Translations under genes and position numbers: made by a program
From: Streptomyces zagrosensis
Lineage (GTDB): Bacteria; Actinomycetota; Actinomycetes; Streptomycetales; Streptomycetaceae
DNA length: 64,000 nt
Assembly (NCBI RefSeq): GCF_014203645.1
Contig: NZ_JACHJL010000020.1
Coordinates: forward strand, 1-64,000
Direction: 5' to 3'
Shown: in pieces, positions 8,202 to 17,395 of the stretch
Layout of the letters: the number at the start of each line of letters is the position of its first letter
How positions within the stretch are numbered: position 1 is the first letter of the stretch
The notes under the pieces: model-generated
What the model saw: only the letters and a program-made list of their open reading frames with translations
Told to the model about the DNA's origin: nothing
Databases searched by the model: none

Positions 8202-9418
8202 TCACCTAGGCAGCTTGGCGGTGCGTTCGAGGTGGGCGGCGGTGACGTAGCGCATGGCGGTCTGCTCGGTGATACCGAACAGCCGCATCAGCCTGAGCGG
8301 GTCCGCGCTCTTGGCTGCCTCGTTGCGAATGCGGTCCTGTCTCAGACCGCTCAGCGTTAGCCCGCGGGGAAGGGCTCCGCTCAGGGTGCCGATGCCGACG
8401 GCCGGGTGGTCGGGGCCGACCGCGGTCTTCTGGCTGACCAGCAGGTGAGTTGGTCGAAGCCGGCCAGCGGTGGTGGCGGTAGGTCGTCCAGTCGGCGGCA
8501 AGCTGGTGGGTGGGTTCCTCTAGGTAGAGGGTGTGCCGTAGGAGGCCTCGGCGGATAACGAGGGTGCCGGTGCCGCGTGCAAGGACGCAGGTCGCAGGTC
8601 GCAGGTCAGGATCGTGCGGAGTTCGTGGACGGGCACGGCGTGGGCAGCGGCCAGCACGAGGACCAGACGCCCCAGCGGGGTCTTCGTCTGCCGCAACGCG
8701 TTAACCAGCAGGTCGCTGGGGACCGGCTTGGAAATCCCTGTCGGGCTGCCGTCGCGAAAGTGCTGGGCGGGGTCGCGGAAGACCACCCGTTCCCGCTTCA
8801 GCGCCCTGAACAGACTGCGCAGGGAAAGGGCGAGCTGCCTGCGGCCACGTCCGAAATGGCCATCCACGGCCGCGTCGACGCAGCGCCGGTGATCTCTCGG
8901 TGCGAGAGCACATCGGCCTCTGCCCGCGCGGTGAGTACAGGCTGGAGGGAGGCCAGGCACGGGCGGATACCGTCGTAGTCGCGGACCTCGCCCTCGTAGC
9001 GCCCCTGGCTTCGTAACACCTTCACCCACTGCCCCACTTCGTCGGCGAAGATCTCCGGCAGCGCGGCAAGGGTGATGTCGATCCACGTCAGATCGACGCC
9101 GCGGTGGAGGTCGGGGTCCTAGAGGAGGATGCCCCGCTCTCGCGGAAACTGGCAGATGGTCTTGGCCTTGAGATCCGGGCCGGTCCGGGCCAGGTCGTGG
9201 ATGTCCCGCTCGAAGATGGCCGCTTGGACGCCACACCAGTAGAAGTAGATGCTCAGGGTGCGAATGTTGCTGTTGTGGTTGGGTGACTGCTGCTCGTGCA
9301 GAACCCGGCTGAAATCCTCTACCATCCGTGCGGGCGCCCCGATCAGCACCAGCTCGGCCGTGTTCCGGCCCTGAAGGCGGGCCAGCAGACGCGCCCAGCC
9401 ACGCCGGATGGCAAACAA
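8202..9418 (-). pseudogene. Decayed phage-type integrase
   Basis: Minus-strand fragments in several frames read as one protein. The N-terminus begins near 9418 (MFAIRRGWARLLARLQGRNT), then meets an in-frame TAG at 9119-9121 (RGILL*DPDLHRGVDLTWID). It continues to a frameshift near 8880 (then QLALSLRSLFRALKRERVVF), with further shifts near 8560 and 8450, and ends in SGLRQDRIRNEA...LMRLFGITEQTAMRY at 8202. The C-terminal part resembles actinobacterial site-specific integrase-like proteins. At least three frameshifts and one nonsense codon show it is dead. It starts back-to-back with the transposition relic at 9418. Confidence 0.65.
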
Positions 9419-10037
9419 CTGCTCCTAGCCACCGAGTTCGTCCGCTGCCCCGGCATCCCCGTCGCCGCCGGCATGTCCCAGGCCCGGATCACCAACTCCG
9501 TCTGCTACACCTACACCGCTGCGGGCGTCCAGGTGGTGATGATCGAGAGATCCACCGGCTCAATCCCCGCACCACCACCGGCGCCCGGAGCGCCGACCTG
9601 ATCAAAGACCTCACCGAACGCATCGGCGCCACCTTCGTCTACGCCGGCATTGACGTCACCACCACACCCCTATTCACCGGGGTACGCGGCGCGCAGCTCG
9701 CCGCACGCGCCTCCCTCATCGACTGCGCCGCCTTCCCCACCCGACTCGGCGACCAAGAGCCCTTCCGCAACCTCATCACCGCCATGGAAAGCGCACTCGA
9801 CCTGCGCCACCACCGACCCGGAACCCTCCCCCAACTGGCCCCTACCTCCACGAACACACCGCCGGCCGCATCGGCAGCCTCGCCCGCCTCATCCGCCAGG
9901 CCGCCATCACCGCCCTCATCGACGGCACCGAACGCATCACCAAAACCACCCTTGCTGTCATCCGCCTCGGCCACCTCGCCGAACAGCACTACCAACCCCG
10001 CACCCGGCCCCGGAGCCAGAATGCCAGCACCCCGTGA
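9418..10037 (+). pseudogene. Decayed TniB-like transposition ATPase
   Basis: Three plus-strand frames join into a TniB-like AAA ATPase. A 5'-truncated start reads ATEFVRCPGIPVAAGMSQAR and VQVVMI; a shift near 9548 restores the Walker B-like EIHRLNP and DLIKDLTERIGATFVYAGID. A second shift near 9840 leads to HTAGRIGSLARLIRQAAITA. The Walker A region is missing. TniB-type proteins load the transposase in Tn7/Tn5053-like elements. The stop (TGA 10035-10037) overlaps the GTG of the TniQ-like gene, as in an intact operon. Confidence 0.65.
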
Positions 10038-10964
10038 CCCGGACAGACGTCACGACCCGTGGCTCGGCCGCAGCCGCCCCTGCACAGCCCGGCGTCCTCA
10101 CCACAAAGGCATGGCTGCGGCCCCCGTCAGCCGCGCCGGGCGTGCTCCGCGTACGGCCACTGACCGGCGAAGCAACCGCCTCATATACGCAACGCCTTGC
10201 CAACGCCTACCGGCTGGCGCTGCCCCAGCTCCTGGACGGCATCGGCATCACCCTCCACCGTCACGGCACCCTGCCAGCAGCCGAACTCCACCTCAACCAC
10301 AACGCGGCCCAGCACCTAGCCGGCCTGACCCGCATCCCGCTCCCCCACCTGACGCGCGCCCTGTCCCACCTCGCCCTACGGGGCGACGCCCACCACACCG
10401 AAGCCGCCGCACGCTGGAAGCGGCTGGAGGCCGAGCAGCAGCCCGTCCGCGCCTGCACCCTGTGCACCCGACACCGCAGCCGCAGCGCCACCGACACCAC
10501 CTGGGCCTATCGGCCGCCACACCGGCTGATGTGCCCGCGCCACCACCAGACCGCTCCAGACCCGCGTCTCACCACCACCATCCACACCTGGGCCGCGCCC
10601 GAACTAGCCGCCGCACACCACGCACACCAACGACTCCTACGACACCCCCGGACTACCACCACCTGGACCACCGCACGCGCCATCACCACCCGCTGGCACG
10701 ACCACCAGCACCACCTCACCCACCGCTGGCACACCCGCCTCCACCAGCTCTGCGCGACCAACCCCCAGCAGCGCCTCCCCCACGCTCCTCGCACGCGACC
10801 TGGTGATCTACCCGGAAACCGTCACCCTCGCCGCCCTTCCGAACCCGCCACACCACGACACCGGCAAAACCCTCAACCTCATCGCCCACCAACTCGGGCT
10901 CCCACACCTGCCCCTCAACGCCAACGATCCCCTCCGCGTCTTCCTCACCCACCCACCAAAATGA
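10034..10964 (+). pseudogene. TniQ-like gene with frameshift
   Basis: Starts at GTG 10034, coupled by a GTGA overlap to the TniB-like gene. The first ~245 residues contain a TniQ-type N-terminus (VRPLTGEATASYTQRLANAY) and a zinc-finger pattern, ACTLC followed by RLMCPRHH. Near 10770 the homologous frame changes (to LARDLVIYPETVTLAAL) and ends at 10962-10964. TniQ proteins help target-site choice in Tn7-like transposons. No intact DDE transposase gene lies next to it, so the element is a relic. Confidence 0.65.
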
Positions 10965-11420
10965 ACCCCCAAGCCCACAGAGAACACAGCCGCCTATAGA
11001 CGTGCCACCACACCTACGAGAAACCCAAGATCAATCCCACACACCTACTGAACCGCAGGCCAAGCCCCCGAGCAACCAAACCAAACACGTTCCCAAGTCA
11101 CGCCCATCACACCCGAACGCAACCGCTTCAACCGTCCCGAATCCCACCCCAAAAGACAGAACACCAGGCCAGAACAGCCCAACCACCTGAACACCACTGG
11201 CCCGCCACATCAGTGGGTTCCACACGGCGGCGCGTTGGTACTTGTCGGTGGCCTGGCGAAGGACCGCGAGCAGGCGGCTTCCCAGGTGATGCGGCTCGGC
11301 GAGGCCCTGGCCCGGCAGGTGTCCGCGGTAGCTGCCAGGCCGTCGCGAGCCAGGCCCTGCGAAGTAGCGGAGAGGTCTTCTGGGAGGTGCCCGGCATACG
11401 GCGGCGCAACTCCGCAGCGG
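10965..11420. other. Gene-free stretch between relic and oxidoreductase block
   Basis: The sequence is unusually rich in A and C (Pro/Thr/Gln-type codons), with no convincing gene on either strand. It contains only low-complexity open frames without ribosome sites. Confidence 0.35.
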
Positions 11421-12089
11421 TTACCGCGTTGCGGTGGCCAGCGCCGCGCGGATGCCGTCCTCGCCGACCGGCTGGCCCTTCTCGTTCGAGAATGGCCCGT
11501 ACGGGGTCCCCCACACCGGCGTGCCCGTTGCCCGCCGCCAGCTATCGGCCAGCGGTCCCGCGTCCACCACGCTGTACCCGATGGATTCGATGAATTCGGT
11601 CACCGCTGCCTTCGCCGGCGCGCAATCCCCGGCGATCGGCAGGTACGAGCGGTCGGCCGACCCCGCCGGCCGGGCGAGTGACAGCAGGTGCTTGAAGGAG
11701 ATGTTGTTGAACGCCTTCACGAGCATGGCATCCGGGACGTACCGCAGCAGCAGCTCGCTCGAGGTGAGCGACGTGCTGTCGAGCTCGGGAATGTGCCCGT
11801 CGCGCTCGGGGCCGTAGTTGCACGTGTCGATGACCGTCTTGCCGGCCAGTGGCGCGGCGGTCAAGGTGGGGAAGGCTTTGACCGGCACCGCGACCACGAC
11901 GATGTCACCGGCCGCCGCGGCCTCCCCGCTCGTCGCCGCGGACGCCCGCGGCCCCAGTTCCGCGGCCGTGTCCGCGAGCGTTTCGGGACCGCGCGAGTTG
12001 CTGAGTACGACCTGGTGCCCGGCCTCGATGGCGAGCCGCGCGATGGTACTGCCGATATAGCCGCTGCCGATGAATCCCACAGTCGTCAT
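11421..12089 (-). CDS. F420-dependent NADP reductase-like oxidoreductase
   Basis: A 222-residue NAD(P)-binding protein. The Rossmann loop GFIGSGYIGSTIARLA is followed by LSNSRGP (NADP-phosphate type), VVVAVPVKAF and VIDTCNYGPERDG. This is the NADPH:F420 oxidoreductase/6-phosphogluconate-dehydrogenase-like superfamily; the actual substrate cannot be read from the sequence. The ATG at 12089 has GGAGGGG upstream. It is the last of a minus-strand group and shares the superfamily with the genes at 13197 and 15231, which suggests local duplication. Confidence 0.85.
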   Translation of the reverse strand: MTTVGFIGSGYIGSTIARLAIEAGHQVVLSNSRGPETLADTAAELGPRASAATSGEAAAAGDIVVVAVPVKAFPTLTAAPLAGKTVIDTCNYGPERDGHIPELDSTSLTSSELLLRYVPDAMLVKAFNNISFKHLLSLARPAGSADRSYLPIAGDCAPAKAAVTEFIESIGYSVVDAGPLADSWRRATGTPVWGTPYGPFSNEKGQPVGEDGIRAALATATR

Positions 12090-12161
12090 ATTCTCGGCGC
12101 CCCTCCAAAAGAGCCGAACCCTTGCCATTTGCCGGACTCATTGCGATTCGGGTCCTTGCCG

Positions 12162-13100
12162 TCAGCTGGCGGAGAAGTAATGGCCGTTGTCCAAATCGGC
12201 GAGCAGGTTGGGTTGAGCGGGTTCCCAGCCGAGGGTTTGGCGGGTAATAAGGTTGGACGCCGGGTAGTTCTGCGTGACTATGTTCGCGAGGAACCCGAAA
12301 TATCCCGGCACCATCAGTTCATCCGCGGGAATGCTCACCGCGGGCAGGCCCAGGCGGTTGCCAACGGCTTCGGCGATCTCGCGGAACGGGATGCCCGCGT
12401 CCTCAACCGCGTGCCAATATGCGCCAGCCGGACCCTTTTCCAGCGCCAAGCGGAACAAGGAGGCGACATCGCGGACGTGCACGGCGTTCCACAGGTTCGC
12501 GCCGTCTCCGGGGTAGCCGGCGAAGCCTTTCTCTTTCGCGAGCGCGATCAGCGTGGGGAGGAAGCCGGCACGATCGGTCGTGCTGTGCATGATGTTGGCA
12601 ATCCGCACGACCGAAGACCGCACTCCCCGCTCGGCGAGACCGACTACGGCGGCTTCCACGACGTTACGACCCCGCAGGGTGCCCTTGTGCTCATCGCAGA
12701 CGGGAAGGGCCGGGTCCTCCTCGGTGGCCGGCCGGCCCAGGTGCTGCCCGGGCGAGCCCATGCTCCCCGCCGTGACCAGCGGCTTTCCGGTTCCCGCCAG
12801 TGCCTCGCCGTACGCGAGCATGATCGGGAGCTCAGCGGCGGCCACAGCGTCGATCCCGCCCGAGGGAAGCAGGTCTTGCCTGTGCGCGACGTGGATGACG
12901 CCGTCGGAGTCCGCGGCCGCTTCCTTGAGCCCGTCGAGATCTTGAAGGTCGCCGCGCCGCACCTTCGCGCCGAGCGCCGACACCGCCGCCGCGGCCGTGT
13001 CCGACCGGGCCAAACCCGTGACCTCGTGCCCGGCGGCGATGAGCTCGGGGATGATGTACGAACCGGAATGGCCGGTCCCACCAGCGACGAAAACGCGCAT
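12162..13100 (-). CDS. NAD-dependent epimerase/dehydratase-like protein
   Basis: A 312-residue extended short-chain dehydrogenase/reductase-like protein. The glycine-rich loop is VAGGTGHSGSYI at the N-terminus, followed by GDLQDLDGLKEAA and VIHVAHRQD. The canonical YxxxK pair is not obvious: the region after VTAGSMGSPGQHLG reads EHKGTLRGRNVVEAA. It may therefore be an atypical SDR or a reductase of the NmrA/epimerase type. It sits between two F420-reductase-like genes on the same strand and probably shares their regulator. Confidence 0.8.
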   Translation of the reverse strand: MRVFVAGGTGHSGSYIIPELIAAGHEVTGLARSDTAAAAVSALGAKVRRGDLQDLDGLKEAAADSDGVIHVAHRQDLLPSGGIDAVAAAELPIMLAYGEALAGTGKPLVTAGSMGSPGQHLGRPATEEDPALPVCDEHKGTLRGRNVVEAAVVGLAERGVRSSVVRIANIMHSTTDRAGFLPTLIALAKEKGFAGYPGDGANLWNAVHVRDVASLFRLALEKGPAGAYWHAVEDAGIPFREIAEAVGNRLGLPAVSIPADELMVPGYFGFLANIVTQNYPASNLITRQTLGWEPAQPNLLADLDNGHYFSAS

Positions 13101-13196
13101 CTTGCTGTCCTTCTAAGAGTAGGTAGAGGGGCTGTTCTTCTCGTGCCGTAGATCGACTGGCGTGATGTGACGCGAGAAGCGGTGGTGCGGGTGCGC

Positions 13197-13829
13197 TCAG
13201 CCGAGAAACGTGATGCCGAGTGAGAAGTTGGCGTGCTTGACGGAGTGGGTGATGAGGCCCAGCTCCAGAAGGCCGACGTTCTCCAGGGCCCGTGCCATTG
13301 CCAGCTCCCCGGTGTCCATCGGGCGCAGACCCAGGCTCTCGATGAACGCCGACACGCGTGCCTTTGCCTGCGCATCGTCGCCGGCGATGAACACGTCCAA
13401 TGGGCGGCCCTCGGCCGGGCCCGCCGCCAGAACATGGGAGAACAGGGTGTTGAACGCCTTGACGACATGCGCGCCTGCGGGGGCCGCCTTGGCGATCTCC
13501 TGCGCGCCGGAACTGCCGTCGGGGGTGACGAAGCCCTTGAAATCGGGGGTGACGGGGTTGGTGACGTCGATGATGACCTTGCCTTGCAGCGCGTCCCCGT
13601 ACTCGCTCACCACCGCCACCGCACCGGCGTACGGCACGGCGAGGACGACGATGTCCCCGGCCGGGACGGCGCCGGCCGCCCCGGCAGTGGCGCCGCCGAG
13701 CACGCCGGCCAATTCCTTGGCCTTGGCCGGTTCGCGGCCGATGATCTCGACGGCGTTGCCGCCGGCGAGCGCCCGGGCGGCCAGGGCGCGGGCCACGCTC
13801 CCCAGGCCGATAATGCTGATGCTACTCAT
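13197..13829 (-). CDS. F420-dependent NADP reductase-like oxidoreductase
   Basis: A 210-residue protein beginning MSSISIIGLGSVARALAARA, a Rossmann dinucleotide-binding loop. GREPAKAKE follows as the NADP-binding turn, then DIVVLAVPYAGAV and VIIDVTNPVTPDF. It belongs to the same family as the proteins at 11421 and 15231 and is closest to the latter (shared endings like SLGLRPMDTG versus SLGLRPLDVG). It is divergent from the LysR gene at 14122, so it is a likely target of that regulator. The real substrate is unknown. Confidence 0.85.
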   Translation of the reverse strand: MSSISIIGLGSVARALAARALAGGNAVEIIGREPAKAKELAGVLGGATAGAAGAVPAGDIVVLAVPYAGAVAVVSEYGDALQGKVIIDVTNPVTPDFKGFVTPDGSSGAQEIAKAAPAGAHVVKAFNTLFSHVLAAGPAEGRPLDVFIAGDDAQAKARVSAFIESLGLRPMDTGELAMARALENVGLLELGLITHSVKHANFSLGITFLG

Positions 13830-13895
13830 TGGTTTTGCTGCTTTCTGAAGCTGAACAAGACGCCATGCCCGCCCCGCCGTTGTTAACGGTTGTCT

Positions 13896-13922
13896 CGTCG
13901 ATACCGTCGATACCGTCGAATG
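13896..13922. repeat. Three tandem 9-bp repeats in the LysR divergent region
   Basis: CGTCGATAC occurs twice in direct succession, followed by CGTCGAATG. This lies in the spacer between the oxidoreductase and the LysR gene, about 70 bases before the oxidoreductase start, so it could be an activator or repressor binding array. Confidence 0.5.
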
Positions 13923-14083
13923 ACGCAATGGGCGGCGTTCTATTTCTGATTCGCCAACTTTGGGCTGGATACTGCCAGCACGTTCCGATGTCGAATTCTT
14001 ATGCTGAATTCGCTTCGACCTCGCTGGGTACCTCTTTAGGCTGCCATTGGCCCGAATGAGTGTCCAATACTTCCTTAAGCCGT

Positions 14084-14106
14084 GGTGATACCCTGAAGGC
14101 ATCACC
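14084..14106. promoter_or_regulatory. LysR-type T-N11-A operator
   Basis: GGTGAT-N11-ATCACC is a perfect inverted repeat with exactly the T-N11-A spacing of LysR-family boxes. It ends 15 bases before the lysR-like ATG, so it probably serves autoregulation and control of the divergent oxidoreductase gene. Confidence 0.65.
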
Positions 14107-14121
14107 GGCCCGGGAGGCGCC

Positions 14122-15039
14122 ATGGATCTGGACCTGCGCAAACTGCGTTACTTCGTCGCCGTGGCCGACCAGTTGCACTTCAGTCGCGCCGCCGACGAGC
14201 TCCATATCGCCCAGCCGGTGCTCAGCCGGCAGATCCGCGCGCTTGAGCAAGATCTCGGCGCCCCGCTGTTCACCCGGGATCGCCACGGCGTAGCACTGAC
14301 CGACGCGGGCCGACAACTGCTGGCCGACTCCGGTCCGCTGCTCGCCTCCGCGCAGGCGGTCCGCCGCCGGGTGACCGCTGCCGCGCGCGGCAGCCAGCGG
14401 CTAACGGTCGGCTTCCGGGCAGGCATCCCAGTCATCCCGGCGGCGCGGGCGTTCGAAGCCCGGCACCCGGACGTGGTCGTAGACGTGCAGCGGATCGAAT
14501 GGGGCGACCAGGCCACGATGCTGCTCGACGGCCGCATCGACGTCGGCTATGTGCGGCTGCCCATCGACGAGGTCGGCTTGCGCGTCACCCCGCTGTACAC
14601 CGAGCCGCGGGTGGCGGTGCTGCCCGCCAGCCACCGGTTGGCCGGCAAGGAAGAGGTCACCGAAGCCGACCTGGCCGACGAACCGCTGGTCTGGCATGCC
14701 GACCCCAGCACACAGCCCACCAGACGCCCGCACCCTAACGCCGGCTACCTGGTGCGCGGGGTAGACGAGACGCTCGAGCATGTCGCGGCCGGCCGAGGCA
14801 TCTCATTCCTAGCCCGTTCGGCGACCGTGTTCTACTCACATCCAGACATCAGCTACGTGCCCATCCCGGATCTGGCACCCGACCAGGTATGCCTCGCGGT
14901 GGCGGCAACGCACGCCTCGCCAGTGGTCGATGACTTTGTCACCGCGGCTCAGGCGACGGCCGAGATCACGGCAGAATGTGGGAACTATGAAATGTGGCAG
15001 CTGCAGCTTGGAAGCGATGCCGTTTCAAAGCGTAGTTGA
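14122..15039 (+). CDS. LysR-family transcriptional regulator
   Basis: A 305-residue LysR protein. The N-terminal winged HTH is typical (LRYFVAVADQLHFSRAADEL, HIAQPVLSRQIRALEQDLG), and the C-terminal ~200 residues form the periplasmic-binding-like effector domain (VGFRAGIPVIPAARAFEARH). It is divergent from the oxidoreductase at 13829 with a clear T-N11-A box in between. It likely controls that gene and possibly the others of the block; the ligand is unknown. GGGAGG precedes the ATG. Confidence 0.92.
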   Translation: MDLDLRKLRYFVAVADQLHFSRAADELHIAQPVLSRQIRALEQDLGAPLFTRDRHGVALTDAGRQLLADSGPLLASAQAVRRRVTAAARGSQRLTVGFRAGIPVIPAARAFEARHPDVVVDVQRIEWGDQATMLLDGRIDVGYVRLPIDEVGLRVTPLYTEPRVAVLPASHRLAGKEEVTEADLADEPLVWHADPSTQPTRRPHPNAGYLVRGVDETLEHVAAGRGISFLARSATVFYSHPDISYVPIPDLAPDQVCLAVAATHASPVVDDFVTAAQATAEITAECGNYEMWQLQLGSDAVSKRS

Positions 15040-15230
15040 GCACTCCGACTGACAACAGCAACACGGGACACACGCCCAGGGCAATTGCGAAGGACTTCAA
15101 CCCGGGGGCGGAGGGCCATGTCGGCGGCTCTTGTGCCGGTGGGTTTTAGCTTCGAACACCTCCCTCAATAGCGGGCCCGACTACGGGAAGTGTGACGCCA
15201 ACCTTCGTTGGGCGTGCTTTCGGTGATCCG

Positions 15231-15866
15231 TCAACCGTTCGCTCGGGCGGGAAGTTCGGTGATGCTGAGGGCGAAGTCCAGGTTCCCCACCCCGTGGTTG
15301 GCGAGGCCCACCGTGACCACGCCCGCTCCTTCCAGCCAGTGCGCCATTTTCAGGCTGCCGACGTCCAGCGGGCGCAGCCCGAGGCTCTCGACGAACACCC
15401 CCACACTTGCCTTGGCCTGCGCACTATCGCCGGCGATGAAGACGTCAGGCCGCCCCTTCTCCAGGACATGGCGGAAGACGGTGTTGAACGCCTTCACCAC
15501 GCTGGCGCTGGCCGGGGCCGCCTTGGCGACTTCCTGCGCGATCGAGGTCTCCTCGCGGTGGGCCAGCCCGTCGAACGTGCTGTTGAAGGGGTTGCTGATG
15601 TCAACGATGACCTTGCCCGCGAGAGCGTCTGCGTACTGGGTGACGACCGGCACGACGCCGTCGTGCAACAGGGCCACGATGACGATGTCCCCGGCCGGGG
15701 CGGTGCCCCATTCTCCCGTCATGGTGCCGCCGCCGAGAGCCTGGGCCAGGTCAGCGGCTTTGGACTGATCGCGCCCCAAGACCTCGACGGTGTTGCCGCC
15801 CGCTATCGCCCGCGCGCCGATGGTTCGGGCCATGTTCCCGGTCCCGATGATGCTGATGTTGCTCAT
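15231..15866 (-). CDS. F420-dependent NADP reductase-like oxidoreductase
   Basis: A 211-residue Rossmann protein (MSNISIIGTGNMARTIGARA, LGRDQSKAADLA, DISNPFNSTFDG). It closely resembles the protein at 13197 in order and spacing of motifs, so both probably arose by duplication. It lies 38 bases downstream of the SDR gene and is likely co-transcribed with it under the TetR regulator at 16784. Reaction and substrate cannot be assigned. Confidence 0.87.
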   Translation of the reverse strand: MSNISIIGTGNMARTIGARAIAGGNTVEVLGRDQSKAADLAQALGGGTMTGEWGTAPAGDIVIVALLHDGVVPVVTQYADALAGKVIVDISNPFNSTFDGLAHREETSIAQEVAKAAPASASVVKAFNTVFRHVLEKGRPDVFIAGDSAQAKASVGVFVESLGLRPLDVGSLKMAHWLEGAGVVTVGLANHGVGNLDFALSITELPARANG

Positions 15867-15904
15867 GAGGTGTCCTGTCCTGATTGTGGTTGTAGTTGTT
15901 CGGT

Positions 15905-16645
15905 TCAGATGGCGGTGGTGCCGCCGTCGGCGACGAGTTCCATGCCGTTGACGTAGCTGGAGTCGTCGGAGGCGAGGAAGAGGGCGGCAGTGGCGATCTC
16001 GTCGGGGCGGCCCATGTGGCCGCGGGGGATGAGGGACTCGAACTGGCGCTTGGTGGCCTCGTCGAAGAGTTCTGCCTGCTTGGCGGTGGCCACCTGGCCG
16101 GGGGTCAGGACGTTGACGCGGATGCGGCGGTCCTTGAGTTCGTTGAGCCAGATTCGGGCCCAGGCCTGCTGGACGGCCTTGCTGCCGGCGTAGACGCTCC
16201 AGCCGGGAAAGGCGCCGAGGGAGGCGTTGGAGCCGGTCATGAGGATGGAGCCGCCGTCGTTGAAGAGCGGCAGGGCCTTTTGGACGGTGAACATGGTGCC
16301 GCGGGCGTTGAGCCCGAACCAGGTGTCGAACTGCGCCTCGGTGATCTCGCCGAGCGGAGCGGGCTCGCCCCCGCCTGCGCTGGCCCACAGCACGTCGAGG
16401 CTTCCCTTCTCCCGCTTGACGGTGTCGTACAGGCGGTCCAGGTCGTCCAGGTCGGCGGCGTCGCCCTGGACGCCGGTGACGTTGCGGCCGATCTGCTTCA
16501 CGGCCTCGTCCAGAGCATCTTGGCGGCGGCCGGTGATGAAGACGTGTGCTCCCTCGGCGACGAACAGCTTCGCGCCGGCCAGTGCCATGCCGGTGGTGCC
16601 GCCGGTGATGACCGCGACCTTGCCGTCGAGTTTTCCCATAGTCAT
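15905..16645 (-). CDS. SDR-family oxidoreductase
   Basis: A 246-residue classical short-chain dehydrogenase. Visible are the cofactor loop (VITGGTTGMALAGAKLF), the NxAG-like motif as WASAGG, the catalytic Ser in LMTGSNASLG, YAGSKAVQQA (Tyr and Lys of YxxxK), and the usual C-terminal ending ELVADGGTTAI. It most resembles glucose/3-oxoacyl-type SDRs of unknown substrate. It is divergent from a TetR regulator with an inverted repeat between them, the usual arrangement for a detoxification-type operon induced by its substrate. Confidence 0.9.
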   Translation of the reverse strand: MTMGKLDGKVAVITGGTTGMALAGAKLFVAEGAHVFITGRRQDALDEAVKQIGRNVTGVQGDAADLDDLDRLYDTVKREKGSLDVLWASAGGGEPAPLGEITEAQFDTWFGLNARGTMFTVQKALPLFNDGGSILMTGSNASLGAFPGWSVYAGSKAVQQAWARIWLNELKDRRIRVNVLTPGQVATAKQAELFDEATKRQFESLIPRGHMGRPDEIATAALFLASDDSSYVNGMELVADGGTTAI

Positions 16646-16686
16646 TCCCTTGGGTCGGTGGTGCCGTGTGTGCCTGGGGCGACGAC

Positions 16687-16714
16687 GTTAAGTACACCGT
16701 CTTGTGTGCTTAAC
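16687..16714. promoter_or_regulatory. Inverted repeat, likely TetR operator
   Basis: GTTAAGTACAC-CGTCTT-GTGTGCTTAAC has 11-bp arms matching at 10 of 11 positions, in the 138-base divergent spacer between the SDR and the tetR-like gene. A related half-motif TGTACACCGG lies further right at about 16744. The position fits a repressor site covering both promoters. Confidence 0.65.
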
Positions 16715-16783
16715 GTACGCGGCGGGCGGCCGGGTTGCAAGCTATGTACACCGGTCGTTACCCAGTTGCGGTACGCTGGGCCC

Positions 16784-17395
16784 ATGACGGAGTTGGAGAA
16801 GGGCCCCACGGGTAGCCGCCGCGGCCGGGGCGCCCGCGAGCGCATCCTCGGTGCGTCCCGGCAGCTGTTCCGCGAGCAAGGCATCAACCGCACCGGCATG
16901 GATCAGCTCTGCGCGGTGGCCGAGGTGTCCAAGCGCACGGCCTACCAGCACTTCACCGGCAAGGACGAACTCGTCGCCGAGTACCTGCGCCGGTTCGACC
17001 CCTCCGTACTGTCCGGCGTGTTCGACCGCACCGACCTCACGCCCCGCGAACGGCTCCTGGCCGTCTTCGACATCCCCCCCACCACCCCCTTGTGCCCCTA
17101 CATCGCCGCCGCCGTCGAACTCCACGACCCACAGCACCCCGCATCCCAGTACGCACGCGACTACAAGAAAGCCGTCGCCGCGCGGCTCGCCGACACCGCC
17201 CGCGAAGCCGGAGCCGCCGACCCCGAACAGCTCGGCGAGCAGCTCGCGCTGCTCATCGACGGCGCCGCGGCCCGCACCCGGGTCCTCGACGCCAACGCCT
17301 TCCCCACCGCCGCTGCCGTCGCCACCGTCCTCATCGACAACGCCATCCCCACCGCAGCCGGCGATGACCAGCGACGGGAGGAAGTGGCAAGGTGA
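16784..17395 (+). CDS. TetR-family transcriptional regulator
   Basis: A 203-residue TetR protein. N-terminal HTH: RERILGASRQLFREQGINRT, then AEVSKRTAYQHFTGKDELV. The C-terminal ligand domain ends in LIDGAAARTRVLDANAFPTA, as in many TetR proteins that control SDR or oxidoreductase genes. Divergent from the SDR gene at 16645, with a near-perfect inverted repeat in the spacer. It likely represses the SDR-oxidoreductase pair and itself. Confidence 0.92.
   Translation: MTELEKGPTGSRRGRGARERILGASRQLFREQGINRTGMDQLCAVAEVSKRTAYQHFTGKDELVAEYLRRFDPSVLSGVFDRTDLTPRERLLAVFDIPPTTPLCPYIAAAVELHDPQHPASQYARDYKKAVAARLADTAREAGAADPEQLGEQLALLIDGAAARTRVLDANAFPTAAAVATVLIDNAIPTAAGDDQRREEVAR

Noticed and set aside
11002..11190. 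Pro/Thr/Gln-rich 62-codon plus-strand frame
   Set aside because: Low-complexity translation without ribosome site. Probably an accident of A/C-rich DNA.
15896..16780. Upstream extension of the TetR frame across the SDR gene
   Set aside because: The extension is the antisense of the SDR gene. The real TetR start is ATG 16784, directly before a standard TetR HTH.
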